NCBI RefSeq assembly: GCF_032854445.1
Contig: NC_088297.1
Location: 8,235,375 to 8,299,374 of the forward strand
DNA length: 64,000 bases
Reading direction: 5' to 3'
Source of the DNA: Liolophura sinensis
Lineage: Eukaryota > Mollusca > Polyplacophora > Chitonida > Chitonidae
In this document: piece after piece, positions 13,201 through 25,050 of the stretch
How the letters are laid out: the number at the start of each line of letters is the position of its first letter
Position numbering within the stretch: the stretch's first letter is position 1
Translations under genes and position numbers: made by a program
Notes under the pieces: model-generated
Told to the model about the DNA's origin: nothing
Seen by the model: the letters and a program-made list of their open reading frames with translations, nothing else
The model's database searches: none

Positions 13201-16200
13201 CCCTTCATCAACGAGAGGCAGCGGAAGGCCCGCTTGCGTTTTGCGAGGGATCACAAGAATTGGACTGTTGATGATTGGGCTAAAGTTCTCTTCAGTGATG
13301 AATCCAATTTTGAGTTGATGCCTACTCCAGCCAACTCACTGGTTAGGAGGAAGCCTGGGGAAGCCTACAAACCAGACTGCCTTGCTCCTACTGTAAAGCA
13401 TGGGGGTGGATCAGTGATGATCTGGGGTTGTTTCAGTATGGGTGGAACAGGACAGATGCAGTTGTGTGAAGGGAGAATGAACCAAGTCACATACAGAGCT
13501 ACTCTTGAAAACAGTCTTCTTCCATCAGCTGCTAAACTCTTTCCTGGCTCGAATGACTGGATTTTCCAACAAGACAATGCCCCTTGCCACACGGCAAGGT
13601 CAGTTAAAACCTGGATAGAGAACCGGAACATTCGAACCATGAATTGGCCTGCTCAGTCACCTGATCTGAATCCAACTGAAAACCTGTGGAATATTATCAA
13701 GTTCAAAATGGAGAACCACAAGCCCAAAAACAAAGCAAATTTGTTCGAATTTTTGCAACAGGAATGGGCTGCTGTGACCGCAGGGCAATGTAACAAACTG
13801 GTGGAGAGCATGCCAGGGCGAATGGCTGCAGTCATCAAAAACAATGGGCTTGCAATCAAGTACTAACTCCCGAGTGAGACTGAGAGTCATGTGACTACGT
13901 GACTAGGAGACAGGAGAAAAAATGAAATGCCAAAATGTTTTTGAGAATACAGTTGCCACATCTACAGATGTATGAACTTAAGTGATTTTGGTCATTGTCA
14001 AGAAAGTCATAGAGAACTGATAGATATCACCTCTTAAATAAAACCCTTATGAACTATTTCTGTTTTCATCACTTTCTCTGCCCAAACAAATGTTCCTTCA
14101 GTTGTGCAAGGTTTTAAAATGAACAAGAAATGGGAGAAAGCAAGGGTGGTCTAATAATTTTTTCCATGACTGTACATATTACACAAGTAGCAGTATAAGA
14201 ACGCAAGAAAAACCATCTTAGATTTAAAGTCCAGGGGGTGACGACTGAAATGACTGCATATTTTGACATTTCATCCAGGATAGCTCATTTAATTTCCTCA
14301 GAATTGCGAATTTTAGGTAGACCCTAAAAGTTGCTAGTGTTCGACTTAATCAACAAGTTCATTACTGTCATTTTCTTTATAGAGAAGGTGTTCATGTTTT
14401 CAAACTCACCGAAGCCTATTAAAATGTAGTAGCCTGGATAAAATGTAGTTTCCTTATACACGCTTTTGTCATTTCCAGAATATTTTGCTTGCAATCTTTT
14501 ATCGCCTATTATTGAAACAGCTTTTCCTTTCGCTACTACCTTTACACATGTAATTACATCCGTGATTCGTAACGTTAGTTTACGCCACTCAAATAGGATG
14601 GGACAAGTTCTTGCCTGCTTCGACGTGTACATTTATTTAGTAACTGATAACTTTATATGAAGGGACATTGTATTTTTTGCAATTTTCCAGCTGTAGTGCA
14701 TCGGGATTAGGCAAACTCCGGTATGGAACGAGAGTAATTTTAACACCCGAGTGTGCTGAGGTAGGTACACTTGACTACGTTGTTCATCAAGTTTCTGTTA
14801 TAATGAGAAAAAAAAAACACTCAATTACTTTTTAGGACAAAGATTTGTATAGGTGTCATTTAGGTGTAGTAAGGGAAGATAACTCTGTTGTGGCCATACA
14901 TGGAACGCATATGCTTGCAATGAGCCACGGGCCATAACTCATGCAGTATTGCTTCTCATTTCCAACACCGTTTCTGTCGATTTTAAAATATTTAAAGTAT
15001 TCTGTAAATATCCCATTGTAAAGACCCATGGCTTGCACCACTGCGGCTGATAACAAGCTCTGAATGTAGATTCCGAGTTTACATGTAATTCTTTATTTAC
15101 TTCGCTGGTTGCCTAATCATTTAGAATAGAATACGTTGGAAAAGTTGACGCATAGATACCTATATCACAATGGTTGAAAAGCGTGCAAGCGCAGCAGACT
15201 GACTCCTCCGGGATCTGTCAGGTCTCCTCGCATCGCATAAGTGCAATATTCTTGACTACAGCATAAAATGCCAATCACACTAATGTACGAACACTTCTTT
15301 CAGGTAGTATTTCTTTATTTACGTCGCTGGTTACCTAATTATTTAGAACAGGACGTTGCAAGAGTTGTCTCATAGGTACCTCGATAAAAATCGGTGAAAA
15401 TCTCTTGGTCCCAGATTCTAGCATAGCTGTAAGTGAACTGTTGATGGCGAAGAAGCTGCGCTTTGTAAAAGCCACACGCAGTGATTTGTGGTTGAAGCGT
15501 TTTACAGAACAGGCTTAAAATAAAGACAAGTGCAATTATCATTTTGGTCCAGCACATTAAGCCGATGTGGCAACTTTTTGTTTGTAGCTCCAAAAGGACC
15601 GTGTGTACAATATCAACTACTAACATATAAGTCTACTAAATAAGAGGCACTTTAAGAGCACGCTGCTCTCTGCCTTTGAAGTCACTTGAGGAAAGTTGAT
15701 CGCCAAAATAAGTGAATGATAGTGGACGCATCTAGGCCTACTATTCAGAATAGTTCTGCCAAATTGCATTCATGTTTTTAAAAAAGAGCCATTGGTTTTC
15801 AAAAACTGTCTTTCATTCCTTACTCTAAAACAATAATTGTGTAAGTTATATAACCTTTCTAACCGCAAAAACCAAGTCGGTTATGTTGTTGACTTTCCGA
15901 CCCTGTTTAATTCTTTGAGCGGAAACTAAATTCGAATTCCTTGTAATTAAACATTTATACTTGGGGCGATTTTTTGAAAAGGTGATAGTCCGTTGTTGTA
16001 TTTTGTCCTATTTGCTTTAATTGACAGAAAACGTCACTACCGTGATTGTGATCTATTATTCTCTTTGCAGATTGGGGTTGCAGCACACGAGATAGGTCAC
16101 GTTCTCGGATTTTACCACGAGCACACACGCCCAGACCGCGATCGATACGTGACAATCGTGACAGAGAACATACAGCCTAAGTATTTAGCGCAGTTCGGTA

Positions 16201-19200
16201 TCAAACAATATTCCGAGGCTCGGACACACGGGATCCCCTATGATTATTCGTCCGTCATGCATTATTCTACCTCGGTATGTAAATATACTTACATTTTATG
16301 GAGCGACGGCTGGGTTATTAAAGGCGGTTGGGTGGGTGGATGGGTGAAGAAGGGTTGTTGATGGAGGGGGAATAGTTGGTTAGTGTGGGAATAGTGTGGT
16401 TTGTTGAGAGTGAGTGGCTGTGTGGTTTATTAAAGCTGATTGGTTGTGTGGTTTATTGAGAATGAGTGGTTGTGCGGTTTTTTATCAAAAAGTTTTCGAC
16501 ACATGAACTGGGAATTAAGTAAGAGCAATTCTGCACTATGTTAACACCAGTGGCATGAAATTCTCAAGGAAATGTTATTCTGTTCTTGCCAGAACAGGCT
16601 ACTACATGTAACTAGATAATAGATCAACTGGGTAACTGGTAAGAGTGTGAGAGTTCACGGTATACATGTACCCGGATAACAGATAAACTGGGTAACTGGT
16701 AAGAGTGTCAGAATTCACGTATTTCGCGTAATTCACAATTCCATTATCCTCCAAACATTGCCACAGTGCTGTTGTGCTTTGCGGAAAATCTTGGTAATCT
16801 TCTCAGTGGGAATGCCTTTGATAATTGGATTGTATCAGTGACGTAAACGTGGCAAATATACAGCCATGTGTCGAGCAGACATTCGTATACCAGCTGTCAA
16901 CCAACACGAACGTTCTAGGTTAATAATCGCAAGGTCATTTGCCAAAAAACGGCGCACCTGGATTCTGCTGGTGGACCAACCATCCCCAAGATCTAGCCCC
17001 TTTGTAATTTTTTCATGTCACTGTTTATGAAATATGATAACAAGTATTTTGAGAAATTTAACATGTAGGCACAATCCTAGCACCACTGCCGTTTTTACCT
17101 AAATCAGAGAGCAACACACAAAAAAAACTTGTGTTCTGTTTAACGAAAGTCTTGTGTCATGTTTGAGCAACACTGAGCCACGGAGGCCCCCTGAATAGAA
17201 GATGTGTTGGGTGTTAGACACGGTACTTACTATAAGTTGCTATAGTTTAAGCATTTACATGAACAGTTCGAATAAAACCCTTTCTCAGGTAAATTGAAAA
17301 GAGACCGTATTTCACCAGTTAGGTGTGACCATTTGACAACCACTACTCTGTCATCGCTGCTCTGTCTTTACTCTCCATGCAGAAGTCATTTACAGTGAAC
17401 ACGATTTAGGATTTCTAACATGGACAACATTTATATTCACCAAAGGTTTTCATCAAGTTCCGATTCAGATTATTCGTTGAAAATCAATTGCATCCTAAAG
17501 ACTAATCTTCTATGTTTTCAGTCAAACTTTGGCATCACTGCGAATAAAACCATTGTCACTGCGGATCCGCAAATGCAGTTTGTCATCGGCCAAAGAGAAT
17601 ATATCTCATTTTATGACGCCAAACTAGCTAATACTGTATATTGTTCCGGTAAGTTGTCCATTTAAGTCAACCCTGGAACTCAAACAGACAAAAAGTTATA
17701 TTTGTAATATATAATGTTGAAATGTATGCATAAATATACCTTGACGACCTAATTTCTGCCAAAGGCATCCTAATTATGATACATTTCAGGCGTACTTTAC
17801 GAATCTTTTTGTGATGACAATTTTTCATTTTGTTGTATTTCTTACCATTTTAATATCCCTAATTTCAAACAAAAAACTGTCTGACATCTTTTGAAAACAT
17901 AAAGGCATAATTATATGAAGTGGTTTTAGAAAATTTGATTATCTTCGCATTTGGTGAACTTTTTCTACAAGTTAGATGATCAGTTTATATCCGTCTTTCC
18001 AAGCGTTCAAAACGATCTTTTGTTACCATTGTAACATTTGACATCCTCAGGCCGTTGTGAGGGTCGTTCTCTTGAATGGTCGGCGTGCAAGCACGGCGGG
18101 TATAGAAACCCCAATAACTGCTCTTCCTGCCTCTGTCCCCGAGGTCTAGCCCCACCCAGGTGTGAGAGCCCCGCCCCAGGAATAAAAGGTATGTATCACT
18201 TCAGGTAGAAAAGATGATTTTTCGTGTGAGTGATCCTTGATAACAGTTGATTTAAGATCTGAAAAAAATCTAAATTTCGACAGATAAACACTTACAATAG
18301 TCGAACACATAAATCTAATTACACAGAAAAGAAATTACTTGAACAAAATCGAGTTATAGAAATTACAATTGTAATGTTTCCGGTGAAAAAAAAAATTTAC
18401 CGAAATTCCAAACGACCAAAACAAGGCTGCAAATGTGGGTTCGTTTTCTACTAAAACATTCACTTAATGTTTTATTTATTTATTTATTTGATTGGTGTTT
18501 TACGCCGTACTCAAGAATCTTTCACTTATACGACGGCAACATTAAGTTGGGAAGAACCCATAACCATCCGCACGTTGCTGCAAGACCTTTCTACGTACGA
18601 CCGGAGAGGAAGCCAGCAAAAGTTGGACTTAAACTCTAATGTTTTATGACGAAACGGAAGCAATATAGTTTAAAACGAAGAAGTTCAATCTCAGCTTTTG
18701 ATATTATTTGAACTTTGATTCTATAGTCAAAATTTCATTCCTTGTTCTCTAGCTGTATTGTCACATGAGGAAATAACATTTGTTTACTGGTTTATTTAAA
18801 AATAAAATTTTTTTAAAAATCCAATTTCCTCCAGCCGACTGCGACCGTCAGACACTGCACGCTTCCGGTCTGCCTCAGACCCTGACTTCCCCTGGTTACC
18901 ATGACAACGGATTTCCTGGCCAAAGCTCCTGCTTTTGGTTAATCAAGGTGACTGGGAGACGTTTATATAGCCCTGCCAAATGTTTTATTTATACCGTTAG
19001 ATATAAATGTATTTATTGATTTCTTTGATTGGTGTTTTACACCGTGCTCAAGAATATTTCAGTTATGAGACGGCGGCCAGCATTATAGTGGGAAGAAACC
19101 GTTAGATATCAAAGCCTCTTGATGGGGTTAATTATTAATTATATGTTATTGGCATTTCCAAATGTTAAGAAACAGCGTGCAATTTTAGCAACAAAAGCAT

Positions 19201-22200
19201 ACAACATTTTGCTAAACTCAGTTATCCTTGTTCTTCCTGTTTAGAATCTCTCTTCTTCGCAAGAAAGGGAAAATTGATTTTTATAATCATGCCAATCATT
19301 AAACAAAGTTATAATGTGCGCCAATTGAAAGTTTGTCTTTCAAAAATGTACATTTTCTTAACAGCATTTTTTGTTCATCTGTCATGTTGATTCATGTTCA
19401 TAATCAACACATCTTATTTGCAGACCTCTTCACCTGGAAAAAGAATTCGGCTGCAGTTTACTGAAAGGTTTAAATTCTCCGCACCCAATTTTTACGAGTG
19501 TGAAGATCATGTGGAGATCCGCTACAAAGGATTGATGAGATCGGGTCCGAAGTAAGCAGACATGCTGAAGAAATTGTCAGGCGCATTTTGTTTGTATAGG
19601 TTAGGTACATCATAAAATCCTCGTTTTAGAAGCCATTTCATACATGTACAATCATAGCACACACTATCCATTAATTCTACCATCAACTCTGGAAAATACT
19701 GCAGCGTGAAGTATTTTATACATTATGGAGTAGTGTTGCAAAAAAGTCCGAGTTCGTTCTTTGATCGATAGGTCTCATTTTGCAGTTTTACCGCATGGTA
19801 AAAATCCAGCTCTCTTGGAACCAACATGGCTTCATGTACAGGATGGTCAAAATGGAGCGATCCAACTGATATCACAGGACCACATTTATAGCTATATAAT
19901 AATGGAAGATACAAATAGCTTTCTTCTTATCCGGCGATAACTGCAAACGTGAGAGTTTACACCCCATACTGCCCAATCATATGGTCAAATAACTACTGAC
20001 AAATGCAGGAGATATTGTATATTATTGTCTACAACAAATGTGATAATTTATAATATCTTTAGTTATATGAAGAGTTTGTCAATACAACTCAAATATCTGA
20101 ACAAGTTTTAATTGTGACCTAACCAGTCAAATTAATGATAAGGGGCTGAGAAGTTTGATTGCAAAGTTCAAGTTGTACCGTAACCAGATGCACGTCATGC
20201 AACACGCCTGCGCGGCATTAGAAAGTTTTGACAATTATCATGGCAAATCTTGGACACCCTAGCTAATGATATTCCTTATTTAGTTATATTTATAGAGAAT
20301 CGTATTTTAGGGAAAAAAAACTTAAATACGACTGGAATATCCCCACATATATTTAATAATAATGTTATGATATAACCATCTATAACCATAATTTTATATC
20401 ATAGCAGTGAAGTGCAATGCTTCACTTCCTGCCTTGTACACAGTCAGGAAATATTGGTGTTGACATCCTTAGTTCAACACCCTTAAATAGTGTTGACAAG
20501 GGATGTTGATTCCGTAAACGGTGACAAAATACGTGTAGGTCAACACCTACACTTATGGATGTTTGAAAAAGGTGTTGAGCCATGAATTGTGTTAAAGATG
20601 GGGCCAGATTGAAAATCCATATTTATTGCTTTTAAATAATAGCACAATAGCTTAACTTAACTTAATTTGTCTTTTTACATATCCGTGTGTCTATTTCTGA
20701 CAGGTGCCTGAGACCACTTTCATGTACATACTAAATACAGTGAATAGCATTTATATACACATTGAATACACTGAATAACATTTGTGTACATATTGAATAC
20801 ACCCAGAGCCTGAGACTGGTCTGAACCCTGATTTCTTCCCAGCAGTAAGACCATTATATTACCTCGCTCTCCGCGGAGTAGTTTTTGAAGTTTGTTTAAA
20901 TGTTTCCGTCTTGAAATATTTTGTTATGTCTAAAACAGGTTTTGTGGATCGGAAATGCCCGAGAAAATCTTTGTGTCTCATGGGGATGAGATGCTGATAC
21001 AGATTCACAATCAGGATCAGGCACCCAGTGGAGCTTTCCAAGTTAAATATATTGAAGGTTGGTGAAAAAGCTCTCCTGAATATTAAAACTTTTTCATGTA
21101 AAATATATTAAAGGTTTGTGAGATACTATAGATTTTAGAGATAAATATGTTAAAGGTTTGTGAGAATCTGGTTCAGATACTAAAGATTTTCAAGTGAAAT
21201 GTGTAAAAGGTTTGTGAGAATCTGGTCTAGATACTAAAGCTTCTCAAGTAAAATGTGTTAAAGGTTTGTGAGAATCTGGCCTAGATACTAAAGATTTTCA
21301 AGTGAAATGTGTTAGAGGTTGGTAAGAATCTGGTGTAGATATTACAGCTTTTCAAGTGAAATGTGTTAAATGTTTGTGAGAATCTGGCCTAGATACTAAA
21401 GCTTTTCACGTAAAATGTGTTAAATGCTTGTGAGAATCTGGTCTCCAGATACCAAAGTTTTTCAAGTGAAATGTGTTAAATGTTTGTGAGAATCTGGCGA
21501 AGATACTAAGCTTTTCAAGTGAAATTTGTTAAATGTTTGTGAGAATCTGGTCTGGATACTAACGTTTTTCAAGTGAAATGTTTGTGAGAATCTGGCCTAG
21601 ATACTAAAGCTTTTCAAGTGAAATGTGTTAAATGTTTGTGACAATCTGGTCTAGATACTAAAGCTTTTCAAGTGAAATGCTTAAATTGGTTGTGAGAATC
21701 TGGTCTAGATACTAAAGCTTTTCAAGCAAAATGTGTTAAATGTTTGTGAGAATCAGGTCTGGATCCTAAAGCTTTTCAGGTAAAAGGTGTTAAAGGTTTG
21801 TGAGAATCTGGTCTAGATACTAAAGCTTTTCAAGTGAAATGTGTTAAAGGTTTGTGAGAATCTGGTCTAGATACTAAAGCTTTTCAAGTGAAATGTGTTA
21901 AAGGTTTGTGAGAATCTGGTCTAGATACTAAAGCTTTTCAAGTGAAATGTGTAAATTGGTTGTGAGAATCTGGTCTGGATACTAAAGCTTTTCGGGCAAA
22001 ATGTGTTAAATGTTTGTGAGAATCTGGTCTGGATCCTAAAGCTTTTCAGGTAAAAGGTGTTAAAGGTTTGTGAGAATCTGGTCTGCATACTAAAGCTTTT
22101 CAAGTAAAATGTGTTAAATGTTTGTGAGAATCTGGTCTAGATACTAAAGCTTTTCAAGTGAAATGTGTTAAATGTTTGTGAGAATCTGGTCTAGATACTA

Positions 22201-24992
22201 AAGCTTTTCAAGTAAAATGTTTAAATTGGTTGTGAGAATCTGGTCTAGATACTAAAGCTTTTCGGGCAAAATGTGTTAAATGTTTGTGAGAATATGGTCT
22301 GGATACTAAAGCTTTTCAGGTAAAAGGTGTTAAACGTTTGTGAGAATCTGGCCTAGATACTAAAGCTTTTCAAGTGAAATGTGTTAAATGTTTGTGGGAA
22401 TCTGGTCTAGATACTAAAGTTTTTCAGGTAAAAGGTGTTAAACGTTTGTGAGAATCTGGTCTAGATACTAAAGCTTTTCAAGTGAAATGTGTTAAATGTT
22501 TGTGAGAATCTGGTCTAGATACTAAAGCTTTTCAAGTAAAATGTATTAAAAGTTTGTGAGAGTCTGGTCTAGATACTAAAGCTTTTCAAGTGAAATGTGT
22601 TAAAGGTTTGTGAGAATCTGGTCTGGATACTAAAGCTTTTCAGGTAAAAGGTGTTAAAGGTTTGTGAGAATCTGGCCTAGATACTAAGCTTTTCAAGTGA
22701 AATGTGTAAATTGGTTGTGAGAATCTGGTCTAGATACTAAAGCTTTTCAAGCAAAATGTGTTAAATGTTTGTGAGAATCTGGTCTGGATACTAAAGCTTT
22801 TCAGGTAAAAGGTGTTAAAGGTTTGTGAGAATCTGGTCTAGATACTAAGCTTTTCAAGCAAAATGTGTTAAAGGTTTGTGAGAATCTGGTCTGGATACTA
22901 AAGCTTTTCAGGTAAAAGGTGTTAAAGGTTTGTGAGAATCTGGTCTAGATACTAAAGCTTTTCAAGTGAAATGTGTAAATTGGTTGTGAGAATCTGGTCT
23001 AGATACTAAAGCTTTTCAAGCAAAATGTGTTAAAGGTTTGTGAGAATCAGGTCTGGATCCTAAAGCTTTTCAAGTGAAATGTGTTAAATGTTTGTGAGAA
23101 TCTGCCCTAGATACTAAAGCTTTTCAAATGAAATGTGTTAAAGGTTGGTGAGAATCTGGCCTAGATACTAAAGCTTTTCAAGTGAAATGTGTTAAATGTA
23201 TGTGAGAATCTGGTCTAGATACTAAAGCTTTTCAAGTGAAATGTGTTAAATGTTTGTGAGAATCTGGTCTGGATACTTAAGTTTTTCAAGTGCAATGTGT
23301 TAAAGGTTTGTGAGAATCTGGTCTATATACTAAAGCTTTTCAAGCGAAACGTGTAAAATGGTTGTGAAAATGTGGTCTAGATACTAAAGCTTTTGAAGTA
23401 AAATGTGTTAAATGTTTGTGAGAATCTGGTCTAGATATGTTTGTGAGATACTATAGATTTTAGAGATAAATATGTTAAAGGTTTGTGAGAATCTGGTTCA
23501 GATACTAAAGATTTTCAAGTGAAATGTGTAAAAGGTTTGTGAGAATCTGGTCTAGATACTAAAGCTTCTCAAGTAAAATGTGTTAAAGGTTTGTGAGAAT
23601 CTGGCCTAGAAACTAAAGATTTTCAAGTGAAATGTGTTAAAGGTTTGTGAGAATCTGGACTAGATACTAAAGCTTTTCAAGTGAAATGTGTTAAAGGTTG
23701 GTGAGAATCTGGTGTAGATATTACAGCTTTTCAAGTGAAATGTGTTAAATGTTTGTGAGAATCTGGTCTGGATACTAAAGCTTTTCAAGTGAAATGTGTT
23801 AAATGTTTGTGAGAATCTGGCCTAGACACTTAAGCTTTTCAAGTTATAATTTTAGAATATCCCAAATAAATACTTTTCGTAAAATATATATCCTGACCTG
23901 TTTTACCGTTTCCTGGCATATATCCTGGACTCGATGAACTCAAATCCAATAGAATTTTAGCTGTTATAATTTTAGAATATCCCAAATAAATACTTTTCAT
24001 AAAATATATATCCTGGCACGTTTTACCGTTTGGAATATACAGAATATTTTATATGAGTAGCTAATTAGAATTTTGCCAAAAATCTCAAGTATATCTTCTT
24101 TAGCCTGACGTTGCTATGTATTTCGTTCCAAACCGAAGAAACCTACACGCTGCACTTCTCATTCTTTCCACAGAGTACTGCGGTGGATGTTCAGTGGACG
24201 CAAGCGCAGAGGAATCCCCCTGTTTACGAGTGGTGCAATATAACTGTAGTCAAAGGTAAGAAAGGATAGAGCTGTCCAACACTGAATAATGAAGAAGTCA
24301 TATTGCTTTATGCGTTTGATGTGGGAATTTGATGTGGCTGGTGACATTTGGATTTCACTGGTGACGTGACCATTTACCAACGTTTATTTATTTTGGTGAC
24401 CATCCGCAGGTTGCTGGAGACTTTCCCACGTAAGGTTGGAGAGGAAGCCAGCATGAGCTGGACTAGAACTCACAGCGACCGCATTGGTGAGAGACTCCTG
24501 GGTCATTATGCTGCGCTAGCGCGCTAACCCACTAGGCCAAGGAGCCCCTTCCCCCAAAATCCCCACCCCTCCACCTCCCAACTTTTCTCTTCCTTCTGAC
24601 TTTGTAATTCACATTTTGATATTTCAGTGGCGGTGACAGCGTCTGCTTCATGGAAGAGCCATATTGCTGTGACGGCTATCACCTGGAAGGTGAGCGATGC
24701 AAAGGTGAGTACGACTCGTTTTACCTCGCGGTGCTTTCATTCATCAAACCCATCGATTTATTACGCTCATGTTTAGAAAATGAAATAAAAAAAATATTAG
24801 TGTATTTACGTGAAGATTTTCGCCAAACTTGTTTTAGTATTATTGGGTTTACCGGTATTATGGGATTATTATTGTCTACATTTTAAAGTCAGGAAGATTT
24901 ACGTCGTTTCGGTTACTGCATAATGTGGCCTGTAATATATAGATTGCTGTTGGCATAAACGCATTGTTTTACATAGTTCTGCTTAAGCCAAG

Positions 24993-25050
<58 letters not shown>

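Larger units (their letters stand above)
12515..14172 (+). mobile_element. Tc1-family DNA transposon, 1658 bp
   Basis: Flanked by TA on each side (12513-12514 and 14173-14174), as expected for Tc1/mariner. Terminal inverted repeats begin CAGTCATGGAAAAAATTATT and are identical for the outer 27 bp. An inner block (TTTCTTGTTCATTTTAA) is also repeated in inverse orientation. The element holds one transposase gene broken by a single stop. It lies in intron 4 of the protease, same orientation. The good preservation suggests a recent insertion. Confidence 0.95.

Noticed and set aside
13365-13640. Antisense ORFs within the transposon
   Set aside because: Shadows of the Tc1 transposase coding strand, with no domain.
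21058-21066. Alternative exon 11 donor at GGTTG/GTGAAA
   Set aside because: It would change the phase and create TGA at the junction with exon 12. Only GAAG/GTTGGT keeps the frame.
21921-22103. Antisense ORF encoding an 18-residue repeat protein
   Set aside because: The 54-bp satellite unit is a multiple of three, so any unit variant without a stop gives a repetitive ORF. Other units in the same frame are interrupted.
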